Source: Nostoc sp. GT001 (GTDB taxonomy: Bacteria > Cyanobacteriota > Cyanobacteriia > Cyanobacteriales > Nostocaceae). Taken from it: DNA of 64,000 nucleotides. Each line of letters opens with the position of its first letter. Position 1 is the stretch's first letter. The notes beneath the pieces are model-generated. The model ran no database searches, was not told where the DNA came from, and saw nothing but the letters and a program-made list of their open reading frames with translations. The stretch covers positions 3,809,818-3,873,817 of the forward strand of contig NZ_JAUDRJ010000003.1 of the NCBI RefSeq assembly GCF_030382115.1. Reading direction: 5' to 3'. Both the position numbers and the translations under genes were made by a program. Positions 7,521 through 15,738 of this stretch are shown one piece after another.

Positions 7521-10430
7521 TTAAAAATCGAAAGAAACAGTTCCCAGAACAGTGAATGGTGCAGCCGGAACAATGTAAAACCCTTGAGACTCGTAATATT
7601 TAGTATCAAATAGGTTTTTAATGTTGACACCAACCCGCCAATTATCCCGTTTATAGAAAACACTGGCATCTGTTCTCAAATAAGAAGGAATTTTTACATT
7701 ATTTGGTAAGCCAGATTCCCTTTGACCTACATAAACTAGACCAAATCCTAGTCCTAAACCTTGTAAATTACCTTTTTGTAATTGATATGTCGTCCACAAA
7801 CTAGCACTGTTGTAAGGTACGCCAGCTAATCTATTATTAACTAATGTTGGATCATTATCTTCGCTGACAAAGGCATCTGTATAAGTATATGTGCCAATTA
7901 TTTTCCAACCAGGAAGAATTTCTCCAACTACATCGAGTTCAACACCACTACTGTTTTGTTCACCTGTTTGGATTTGGTAGTCAGAATCAATAGGGTCTGT
8001 AGTCAAAACGTTTTTCTTTGTGATATCGAAATAAGCTAAAGTTGCCGAGAGACGTTTGTCAAGAAACTCCTGCTTAATGCCTACTTCAAATTGTTCTGCT
8101 GTTTCTGGTTTAAATGCTTCGTTATTAATACTTCTCCCGAATATTTGCGGATTGAAGGAATTTGTCCAACTTCCATAAATTGAAGTGGAATCAGTAGGTT
8201 GATAAACTATCCCAACTCGTGGCGAAAATTTAGAATCTGAAGTCTCGTTGTTAGTTGTGCCTGTTTCCAAGTTTCTATCAAAGGAATCAACCCAGTCAAA
8301 ACGCCCACCAGCTAGCAATTTAAGATTTGGAGTTATTTCGACTAAATTTTGTAAATATAGTGCAATATTACTTCCACCATACTTCTGAAAATCTGAGCGA
8401 CTCACCGATTCTGGTTGTGCGCCATAAATCGGATTAAAAATATCTAAATCCGCAATATCTCCCCGAAAAAATTCGTACTGAAAACTGTAACTGGATAACT
8501 CTAACCCCACAAGGATATTATGACGAATTGAGCCAGTATTAAATTTGCCACTAACTTCATTTTGAAATGAAATGTTGCTTGATTCATCATTACTAACTCG
8601 ATATCCTCGCGCGACAGTTAGACCATCATCGTTTATAGAATTAGCTTGAACGCCTCCCGCACTACCGCTAACGTTGAGGACATTAAAACCTTGGCGGAAT
8701 TTCCAGTCATTGTTGTAGCCAAATTTACTTTCTAGAACATAGGTGAAATTATTAGATGTAAATTCACCTCTATTAAGATTGGGTTCACCTAAAAATCGGC
8801 TGATGGGGAGGTCGAAAACTACCCTGTTGTTATTTGGAAAACCTCGGTCAAAAGTGTAGTCATACTTTTGGTATTCATAACCAAAGGTAATATCTGTATT
8901 TTCTCCCGCTTTCACGGTAATTATCGGCCCAACATAAGTACTTTCATTATTCACAAAGTCACGGAAACTATCAGCATTTTCGTAAGCTACATTCAGGCGG
9001 TAGAGAGCAGAACGATTTTCTAAAAGTGGCCCGGTTAAATCAACTGATGTGCGGTAAAAGTCGTCGCTGCCAATAGTGCCATTGATTTGATAGAACGGGT
9101 CTGATAGCGGCTGTTTAGTAATTGTGTTGACGACACCACCAGGACTGCTGATGCTACCATACAAAATTGATGCTGGCCCTTTGAGAAATTCTACACGTTC
9201 GATACTAGAAACATCACGCGGACTAATGAAGCCAGAATCTTTGAAGCCATTACGCAGAGTCTCAAATCCTGTCTCAAAACCACGAATGAAGTAGCCTTGA
9301 GATGAAAGTCCACCATAAGTCTCTTGACGACGTACACCACTAACGTTGTCTGCTAGCTCGTTGAGTTTAACTACTTGTCGGTCTTGAATTATTTCTTTGG
9401 GTATTACCTGTACAGATGCAGGTATGTCACGTAGTGGAACATCTATTTTTGTTGCAGTTGATGAATCTTGTACGCGATACCCGTCTTGCTCACCTGTGAC
9501 TGTTAATTCAATTGGTTCGTCAGAGGCCGATGGCTGGGTTGATTCTGTTGGTGTTTGGGGTTGCGTCTGTGCTTGGGTAGAGGATGCAGCTGAGGCGACA
9601 CCGAAAATCAAACCTTGGTCACTATCAAATAACTCTACTTTCGGAATACTGTCTACTCCAATTACAGCCATTCTGATAGTGTTGGCATCGGAGTTAGTCA
9701 CGGTGATTTCACTAACTCCGGCAATGGGTTTTTCTTGGCGGAATGTACCACCACTGGGTAAGCGCAGTTGAGCCGAGTTAATTTCGATAATATATGTGTT
9801 GCCTTCAGTCTTAGGCAATACTGGTAATTTTTCACCATCTGGAGTTGTCAAGATGATTTCCAAACCGTTATTGGTGGGATTAAGTTTGACTTCTGTAACT
9901 TCTGCCACGGCTTGTGTTGGCTGCTGTGGTTTAGTGGCAGATACAACTGGTGTAACTGCAAAAATCAAACCCTCATTACCATCAAATAATTCTGTATTAG
10001 GTAAACCTCCCTCACCGATTACAGTTACTCTCAAAGTATTGGTGTTAGTTTGAGTGACGCTGATGGATACAATGCCTGGTGCAGGATTATTTTGGGTAAA
10101 GTTTCCACCTTTGTCTAGTGCTAGCACTGCATTGGGTATATCTGCTATGTAACTGTTGCCTTGATTGTTATTGACAGGTTTGAGTGCTGCGGCGTTGGCA
10201 CTTTCTAAAATAATTTCAATGCCTTTATCAGTAGAATTTATTTTAACGCCTGTAACTTTATTAACGTTATCGCTACTTTGCACAAGCATTTGTGCCGCTC
10301 TTGTAGAGTGAGATTTCTGACTAGATAGTTCGGCTGTCTGTGTTCCTGCATGGGCTGGTTGTACTAAGCTGCTAATTACCGCTAATGCTAATGCCACCGA
10401 ACGTATCTCACTCATTAACCCACCCTTCAT
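7521..10430 (-). CDS. TonB-dependent siderophore receptor with two N-terminal AMIN domains
   Basis: A 969-residue outer-membrane receptor. The start is set at 10430 because AAGGAG lies eight bases upstream and a signal peptide (ending near VQPAHA) follows. The longer frame to 10529 adds 33 residues before it. Two AMIN repeats are visible at roughly residues 45-150 and 165-270, each with the pattern IEIILxSA/TPDG...YIxxIxxAxL. Then come the plug (DIPASVQVIPKEIIQDR, KLNELADNVSGV) and a 22-strand type barrel ending in a terminal Phe (GTVSFDF). AMIN domains on TonB receptors are a cyanobacterial trait, probably for peptidoglycan or periplasmic anchoring. It would import the siderophore made by the divergent cluster. 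The TonB box was not located with certainty. Confidence 0.93.
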   Translation of the reverse strand: MKGGLMSEIRSVALALAVISSLVQPAHAGTQTAELSSQKSHSTRAAQMLVQSSDNVNKVTGVKINSTDKGIEIILESANAAALKPVNNNQGNSYIADIPNAVLALDKGGNFTQNNPAPGIVSISVTQTNTNTLRVTVIGEGGLPNTELFDGNEGLIFAVTPVVSATKPQQPTQAVAEVTEVKLNPTNNGLEIILTTPDGEKLPVLPKTEGNTYIIEINSAQLRLPSGGTFRQEKPIAGVSEITVTNSDANTIRMAVIGVDSIPKVELFDSDQGLIFGVASAASSTQAQTQPQTPTESTQPSASDEPIELTVTGEQDGYRVQDSSTATKIDVPLRDIPASVQVIPKEIIQDRQVVKLNELADNVSGVRRQETYGGLSSQGYFIRGFETGFETLRNGFKDSGFISPRDVSSIERVEFLKGPASILYGSISSPGGVVNTITKQPLSDPFYQINGTIGSDDFYRTSVDLTGPLLENRSALYRLNVAYENADSFRDFVNNESTYVGPIITVKAGENTDITFGYEYQKYDYTFDRGFPNNNRVVFDLPISRFLGEPNLNRGEFTSNNFTYVLESKFGYNNDWKFRQGFNVLNVSGSAGGVQANSINDDGLTVARGYRVSNDESSNISFQNEVSGKFNTGSIRHNILVGLELSSYSFQYEFFRGDIADLDIFNPIYGAQPESVSRSDFQKYGGSNIALYLQNLVEITPNLKLLAGGRFDWVDSFDRNLETGTTNNETSDSKFSPRVGIVYQPTDSTSIYGSWTNSFNPQIFGRSINNEAFKPETAEQFEVGIKQEFLDKRLSATLAYFDITKKNVLTTDPIDSDYQIQTGEQNSSGVELDVVGEILPGWKIIGTYTYTDAFVSEDNDPTLVNNRLAGVPYNSASLWTTYQLQKGNLQGLGLGFGLVYVGQRESGLPNNVKIPSYLRTDASVFYKRDNWRVGVNIKNLFDTKYYESQGFYIVPAAPFTVLGTVSFDF

Positions 10431-10545
10431 TCTTGTTTCTCCTTGAACTGAACCTGTAATTAACAGGCTTTTAAGTAAAGCTCTAGTTGCATATTGATAC
10501 TCATTTTCACAGCCCATGAAAAATTTCACGTCTGATATTAATGAC

Positions 10546-10564
10546 GCAATAGATTATCAATAAT
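10546..10564 (-). promoter_or_regulatory. Candidate Fur box upstream of the TonB receptor
   Basis: On the minus strand the 19 bases read ATTATT GATAAT C TATTGC. Compared with the GATAAT-GATAAT-C-ATTATC consensus the middle hexamer and the C are perfect, the outer hexamers match at 3 and 2 of 6 positions. It lies about 115 bp before the receptor start. The match is weak. The location in front of an iron-uptake operon is the main support. Confidence 0.25.
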
Positions 10565-10940
10565 GCTTGACACTAGCTCTAGAAATCCTCAAAAGCTATC
10601 TGCGACTAATTTGCAGCTAACTCTAGTGCTATTAGGAGACATTATCATAAAGGTTACACCTGAGCAAGCATTTATCAAAACTTCTGAATTTTCTAAATCT
10701 CACTAGCGTTCTGCGAAAAATCCTTATAAATCAGTCTTTTCAAGGTATTACTATAGCAATATTCAAGTTAATTAAACCTAACCTAAACTTTGTCATCTAT
10801 CTTTGGATAGACTTGCTAGAAATTATTTTTGAGCAGAAGATAATAATAGTTTTTAATTAAAATTTGCTTGCTATCTTAGCTAAGTTGCTTTAAAGTCTTA
10901 AGAGTAATTGCAAATTAGTAGCAATAATATTGCTGAATTA

Positions 10941-11054
10941 GAAAATGGCGTTGCTGATTGCGGTACGAAAAATAATTTTGCGTAATTTCAAAATCCTTGT
11001 AGAGACACGGCTCTACATCCAGATTTATACCTCGATTCAGCAACACCGGAAAAT
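10941..11054. mobile_element. 102-bp MITE-like element with terminal inverted repeats and 6-bp direct repeats
   Basis: The left end GGCGTTGCTGATT (10947-10959) and the right end ATTCAGCAACACC (11035-11047) are inverted copies matching at 11 of 13 positions. GAAAAT flanks the element on both sides (10941-10946 and 11049-11054), as a target-site duplication would. Inside is a second palindrome, TGTAGAG / CTCTACA (10998-11004 and 11011-11017). There is no open reading frame, so it would be a non-autonomous element moved by a transposase elsewhere. It lies directly upstream of the FAAL gene and may carry or displace its promoter. Confidence 0.6.
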
Positions 11055-11160
11055 AAGCTGTACGCAAATAGAACACGGTTAAAATTTGTCATTCTTTTGG
11101 CAAAGGCTGCAACGGCTTGATATCCCAGAATTCTTTGTGCATCAGGATTTTGAAAGTGCA

Positions 11161-12513
11161 ATGACTGAATGTGTCAACGATTTAGAAGAAATGGTCTGTA
11201 AGTTTTCTACAATTGTGGAGCTACTGCGTTACAGGTCGGTAGAGCAAGGAAACACTGAGGCTTTTACCTTTCTGCACGATGGAGAAGCACAAGGAGCGAC
11301 TCTAACTTATGGAGAGTTAGATCGATATAGTAGAGCGATCGCATCTCAACTGCAAATTTTAGAATTAACTGGAGAGCGGGCGTTACTACTTTACCCACCT
11401 GGCATAGATTACTTACCGGCCTTCTTTGGGTGTCTATATGCCGGGGTGGTAGCAGTCCCAGCTTATCCACCACGCAATGAGCGCAACACCCCCAGAATCT
11501 TGGCGATTTTAAAAGATGCACAAACGGCGGTAATTCTGACAACAACGGCCATCTTGTCTCAATTGAAATCTTTACTTGCTGATAAATTTGATCTAGATAG
11601 TATTCGCTGGCTGACTACCGATAACCTCGCACCTGGTATAGAAGAGTCTTGGCAAGAGCCTTTGATTGATAGAGAAACTCTGGCCTTTTTGCAATACACT
11701 TCCGGTTCCACTGGTACACCCAAAGGTGTGATGCTCAATCATGGCAACCTACTACACAATGCTGTGGTGACGCGCCAGTATATGGAACATTCCGCCAGTA
11801 GTAAGTTTGTCACTTGGCTGCCTGTTTATCATGATATGGGGCTGATTGGCGGCGTACTACAACCTTTATATGGGGGTTTTCCTTGTATCATGATGCCGCC
11901 AGCAGCTTTTCTCCAGCGTCCTTACCGTTGGTTACAAGCAATTTCCCGTTACAAAGGAACCACCAGTGGCGCTCCCAACTTTGCTTATGAACTTTGTATT
12001 GAAAAAATTACTCCTGAACAACGCTCCACCCTAGATTTAAGCAGTTGGAGTGTAGCTTTTAACGGCGCAGAACCAATTCGCCACCACACTTTAGAGCGTT
12101 TTGCAGCTACCTTTGCTGAGTGCGGTTTTCGTCCAGAAGCTTTTTATCCTTGTTACGGCATGGCAGAGGCCACTTTGATGGTATCTGGTAGCGTCAAGTC
12201 TGCGTTAGTTAGATGCAAAAACGTAAATAAGAGCGCTTTAGAACGCAATGATGTAATTGATGCGGTTGCTGAGGACGATAATTCAATAGCATTAGTCAGC
12301 TGTAGCCGCAGTGTGCCACAACAACAGATTGTAATTGCCAATCCAGACAATTTAACTCGCTGTCAGGATGGAGAAGTAGGGGAAATCTGGGTATCTGGCC
12401 CCAGTGTTGGCAAAGGCTATTGGAATCGTCAAACAGAGACAGAACAGACTTTTCATGCCTTTTTGCAAGATACAAAAATTGGCGAAGCATCAGGGCCTTT
12501 TCTCCGCACCTAG
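11161..12513 (+). CDS. Fatty-acyl-AMP ligase (FAAL), 5' part of a frameshifted FAAL-ACP-C gene
   Basis: This is the N-terminal adenylating domain of the starter protein. Seen are STIVELLRYR near the start, the P-loop-like YTSGSTGTPKGVMLNHGN, GAPNFAYELC and YGMAEATLM, all typical of FAALs, which activate free fatty acids as acyl-AMP for transfer to an ACP rather than CoA. The frame ends at a TAG (12511-12513) right after FLRT, where the family has FLRTGDLGF. Removing the two bases TA at 12511-12512 restores that reading into the next frame. The start is uncertain: ATG at 11161 is used here, ATG at 11191 fits the usual FAAL N-terminus even better, and the frame is open back to a TTG at 11086. 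It is the first gene of the biosynthetic operon. Confidence 0.85.
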   Translation: MTECVNDLEEMVCKFSTIVELLRYRSVEQGNTEAFTFLHDGEAQGATLTYGELDRYSRAIASQLQILELTGERALLLYPPGIDYLPAFFGCLYAGVVAVPAYPPRNERNTPRILAILKDAQTAVILTTTAILSQLKSLLADKFDLDSIRWLTTDNLAPGIEESWQEPLIDRETLAFLQYTSGSTGTPKGVMLNHGNLLHNAVVTRQYMEHSASSKFVTWLPVYHDMGLIGGVLQPLYGGFPCIMMPPAAFLQRPYRWLQAISRYKGTTSGAPNFAYELCIEKITPEQRSTLDLSSWSVAFNGAEPIRHHTLERFAATFAECGFRPEAFYPCYGMAEATLMVSGSVKSALVRCKNVNKSALERNDVIDAVAEDDNSIALVSCSRSVPQQQIVIANPDNLTRCQDGEVGEIWVSGPSVGKGYWNRQTETEQTFHAFLQDTKIGEASGPFLRT

Positions 12514-14621
12514 GTGACTTAGGCTTTTTGGATAGTGGCGAAGTCTTTATTACGGGTAGAGCCAAGGATTTAATTATTATTCGCGGCCGCAACCTTTACC
12601 CACAAGATATCGAACTCACCACAGAACGCTCTCACCCAGCTTTACGTTTAGGTAGTAGTGCTGCATTTGCAGTTGAGGTAGAGAACGAAGAGAAGTTGGT
12701 AGTGGTGCAGGAGTTAGAATTCCGCGCCAAACCAAATCTAGAAGAAGTTACTGCTGCTATTCGTCAGGCGGTTTCTCAAGAATTTGAGATGCAAGTTTAT
12801 GCAGTGGTGTTAATTAAACCTGGTAGTATTCCTAAAACCTCTAGTGGGAAAATCCAACGTCGCGCTACCAAAGCAGAGTTTTTAGCAGGGACTCTCAATG
12901 TTGTCCAAAGTAGTATTTTGGATAATTCTGACGTGAGTTTGCCGAAAGAGCAACCGACAAATCTAGAAACTTACTTACAACAGTTGGTAGCTCAAGTCTT
13001 ATCAGTACCTTTAGAGCAGGTAAATATTCAACAACCTTTGAGCAATTTGGGTATAGATTCCTTACAGGCGTTTGATTTGAAAAATCGGATTCAGCAAGAT
13101 GTAGGGGTATCTATTTCGGCTATAGATTTGTTTGAAGCGAGTATTGCTCAGGTAGTTAAACTGGTGTTAGCTACAGAGACAACCACCACGAATCACAAAC
13201 TTCAGCCTGTTCCTCGCGATGGTGAATTACCTCTGTGTTTAGCACAAGAGCGTTTATGGTTTCTTGACCAGTTAGAGCCGGGAAATCCTTTTTATAATGT
13301 TGCGATCGCTATTCGATTAACTGGTAAACTCAATCCAGTGATCCTCGAACAAAGTCTGAATGAAATCATCAAGCGTCACGAGAGCTTACGGACAACCTTT
13401 ACTCCTATAGACGGAAGACCTATTCAGGTTATTCATGAGAATCTAGAACTCAAATTATCAATTCTGCAAAATTTCGACTCTGATATTCAAAGTTTAATTT
13501 TGCAAGAAAGCCAAAAGCCATTTAACCTTTCCCAACTACCGCTATTAAGAGCAACACTTCTACATCTCAAAGAAGATGAGCATCTGTTGCTAATTACTAT
13601 CCATCACATTATCTCTGATGGTTGGTCAATTGGTGTGCTTATTCAAGAACTAGCAACAATTTATGCTGCGTTCTCTCTTGGCAAACCTTCACCTTTACCT
13701 GAACTAAGTATCCAATATGCAGATTATGCTTATTGGCAAAGACAATGGTTACAAACAGATGTTCTCCAACCTCAATTAGATTATTGGAAACAGCAGCTAA
13801 ACGGTAGCGCACCTTTACTTCAACTTCCTACCGATAGACCTAGACCAGCAATTCAAACATTCAAAGGTAAAAAAGAGTTTTTCACCATTGCAGGAGAAAT
13901 CAAGGAAGCAGTAAAAAACTTAAATAAACAAGAAGGTGTAACTTTATTTATGACATTATTAGCAGTGTTTAAAACATTGCTTTACTGTTATAATAAGCAA
14001 GAGAATATTTTAGTTGGTTCACCTGTATTAGGTCGTAACTGGCAAGAAACAGAAAACTTAATTGGCTTCTTCATCAATACCTTAGTTTTCCGCACAGATT
14101 TTAGTGGAAATCCCAGTTTTCGAGAAGTTCTGCAACGTTTACGTGCTTGTGCATTAGATGCTTATGCCCATCAAGACTTACCTTTTGAGAAGCTGGTAGA
14201 GGAGTTACAACCAGAACGCAATCTGAGTTATAACCCCTTGTTTCAGGTAATGTTTATTTTACAAAATGCACCGATACCAGATATAGAAATTAACGATTTG
14301 AATATCCACCCGGAAGAGGTAGATGTTGGTACTTCTAAATTTGATTTAAAACTCAGCATTTGGGAAAGCGATCGGGAAATTAATGGTTCTTGGGAATACA
14401 AAATAGATTTGTTTGATGTGACAACTATTAGACGTATGGTTAGGCATTATGAGGTCATACTGCGTTCTATTTTGCAAAAGCCAGATATTCAGGTTAATGA
14501 GTTAAGAAGTTTACTAGTTGAAGTTGATCGACAGCAACAGTCTCAGCAAGAAAAAGAATTACAAGATATTAGCAGACACAAATTAAAGTTTGTCAAGCGT
14601 GCAGCTATTGGTGAAATTTAG
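12513..14621 (+). CDS. FAAL C-terminal part, ACP and starter condensation domain (3' part of the frameshifted gene)
   Basis: After the frameshift the protein continues GDLGFLDSGEVFITGR, then KDLIIIRGRNLYPQDIE, and reaches the FAAL end near SGKIQRRATKAEF. An acyl carrier domain follows (phosphopantetheine Ser in LGIDSLQAF, about 170 residues on), then a full condensation domain with LAQERLWFLDQL and the intact catalytic motif HHIISDG. The repaired protein of about 1150 residues would be FAAL-ACP-C. It loads a fatty acid and acylates the first amino acid held by the NRPS at 15739. The C domain stands at the C-terminus and is followed by a separate TauD gene, the same order as in the two other cassettes of the cluster. 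Confidence 0.87.
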   Translation, partial: GDLGFLDSGEVFITGRAKDLIIIRGRNLYPQDIELTTERSHPALRLGSSAAFAVEVENEEKLVVVQELEFRAKPNLEEVTAAIRQAVSQEFEMQVYAVVLIKPGSIPKTSSGKIQRRATKAEFLAGTLNVVQSSILDNSDVSLPKEQPTNLETYLQQLVAQVLSVPLEQVNIQQPLSNLGIDSLQAFDLKNRIQQDVGVSISAIDLFEASIAQVVKLVLATETTTTNHKLQPVPRDGELPLCLAQERLWFLDQLEPGNPFYNVAIAIRLTGKLNPVILEQSLNEIIKRHESLRTTFTPIDGRPIQVIHENLELKLSILQNFDSDIQSLILQESQKPFNLSQLPLLRATLLHLKEDEHLLLITIHHIISDGWSIGVLIQELATIYAAFSLGKPSPLPELSIQYADYAYWQRQWLQTDVLQPQLDYWKQQLNGSAPLLQLPTDRPRPAIQTFKGKKEFFTIAGEIKEAVKNLNKQEGVTLFMTLLAVFKTLLYCYNKQENILVGSPVLGRNWQETENLIGFFINTLVFRTDFSGNPSFREVLQRLRACALDAYAHQDLPFEKLVEELQPERNLSYNPLFQVMFILQNAPIPDIEINDLNIHPEEVDVGTSKFDLKLSIWESDREINGSWEYKIDLFDVTTIRRMVRHYEVILRSILQKPDIQVNELRSLLVEVDRQQQSQQEKELQDISRHKLKFVKRAAIGEI

Positions 14622-14655
14622 TTTTTCATATTTTATTTTTTTGGGGAAGACGATT

Positions 14656-15672
14656 ATGCCTGAGTTAAGCTATGCTCATTTATCAACAAAGATTAGACGA
14701 AAAGCTATTAGTCAATTAGTGCAGATGACACCGTTGATTGCTAATAAAACTTTACCGCTGTTAATTCAACCTAATATTGAAGGTGTAAATCTTGTAAATT
14801 GGGTAGCAAATAATTTAGAATTAATCAAAGATTCTTTGTATAAGCATGGTGGAATTTTATTTCGTAGCTTTCAAATTCCAGATATAGGAGAGTTTGAAAA
14901 GTTAATCAAAACGGTATCGGGAGAGTTAATTGAATATCGCGATCGCTCTTCACCTCGGAGCGCAATTCAAGGTAAAATTTATACATCTACAGATCATCCT
15001 GCCGAGGAAAGTATTTTTCTCCATAGTGAGAACTCATACACGGCAACCTATCCGCTGAAAATTTTCTTTCACTGTGTGACACCAGCACAGCAGGGAGGTG
15101 AAACACCGATAGCTGATACACGAAAATTATATCGGAAAATACCTAAAGAAATTTGCGATCGCTTTGCCCAAAAACAAGTAATGTATGTGCGTAACTTTGG
15201 CGATGGTTTTGGCTTACCTTGGCAAACAGTATTTCAAACTGATAATCGTGAAGAAGTAGAGACTTTTTGTCACCATCAGGGTATAGAATTTGAGTGGAGA
15301 GAATCGAATAAATTAAGAACTCGACAAATCCGCCCAGCAATTGCTAAACATCCGCATACGAGTGATTTAGTTTGGTTTAATCATGCAGTATTCTTTCATG
15401 TTTCAACTTTAGAGACTGGTATTAGAAAAGCTTTATTAGCTGAGTTTTCTGAAGAAGATTTACCACATAATACCTACTATGGTGATGGTTCGCCAATTGA
15501 GGTAGATGTCTTAGATAAATTGCGTACTATTTATCAGCAAGAGACAATAGTTTTTCCTTGGCAGACTGGTGATATTTTGATGTTAGATAATATGCTAACA
15601 GCACATGGTAGAAAACCTTTTGTGGGTAAGAGAAAGGTTGTAGTAGGAATGTCAGAACCATTTAGTGGTTGA
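14656..15672 (+). CDS. TauD/TfdA-family dioxygenase, probable interface-associated amino-acid beta-hydroxylase (1 of 3)
   Basis: A 338-residue Fe(II)/2-oxoglutarate oxygenase. The start ATG at 14656 has GGGGAAG upstream. The earlier in-frame start at 14590 would add a hydrophobic stretch foreign to the family. The iron ligands are readable as H123-x-E125 (FLHSENSY) and the distal His317 (TAHGRKPF), with Arg326 in RKVVVGM as the expected 2-oxoglutarate contact. TauD-like enzymes that pair with NRPS Interface domains hydroxylate the beta carbon of Asp or His while it is bound to the T domain. The partner here should be the Interface-A-T module that starts the next gene. The amino acid it hydroxylates is unclear because that A domain has an unusual code. 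Confidence 0.88.
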   Translation: MPELSYAHLSTKIRRKAISQLVQMTPLIANKTLPLLIQPNIEGVNLVNWVANNLELIKDSLYKHGGILFRSFQIPDIGEFEKLIKTVSGELIEYRDRSSPRSAIQGKIYTSTDHPAEESIFLHSENSYTATYPLKIFFHCVTPAQQGGETPIADTRKLYRKIPKEICDRFAQKQVMYVRNFGDGFGLPWQTVFQTDNREEVETFCHHQGIEFEWRESNKLRTRQIRPAIAKHPHTSDLVWFNHAVFFHVSTLETGIRKALLAEFSEEDLPHNTYYGDGSPIEVDVLDKLRTIYQQETIVFPWQTGDILMLDNMLTAHGRKPFVGKRKVVVGMSEPFSG

Positions 15673-15738
15673 TATAAGTAAGCGAAATTCTCTAAATGAC
15701 TGCGTAAAAACGAAATAGAGCAAAAATTGGAGTCAAAT

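Larger units (their letters stand above)
10431..11160. other. Divergent control region between receptor operon and biosynthetic operon
   Basis: This AT-rich, gene-free stretch separates the two transcription directions. It contains the receptor's Shine-Dalgarno site at its left end, a Fur-like partial match near 10546-10564 and a half-site ATTATCA at 10641-10647. The MITE-like element (10941-11054) occupies the side next to the FAAL gene. Promoters for both operons must lie here, but no convincing -35/-10 pair could be fixed by eye. Confidence 0.6.

Noticed and set aside
10431..10529. Longer TonB receptor start at 10529
   Set aside because: AAGGAG is placed correctly for the start at 10430 and the signal peptide begins there.
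11086..11160. TTG start at 11086 for the FAAL gene
   Set aside because: No ribosome-binding site is visible and the added 25 residues do not resemble FAAL N-termini; ATG starts at 11161 or 11191 are better.
12153..12592. Open frames on the minus strand inside the FAAL gene, and similar frames opposite other large genes
   Set aside because: They lie opposite well-conserved coding sequence, lack ribosome-binding sites and show no protein motifs.
14590..14655. N-terminal extension of the first TauD protein
   Set aside because: The stretch overlaps the end of the C domain gene and is hydrophobic and unlike the family, whereas ATG 14656 has GGGGAAG upstream.
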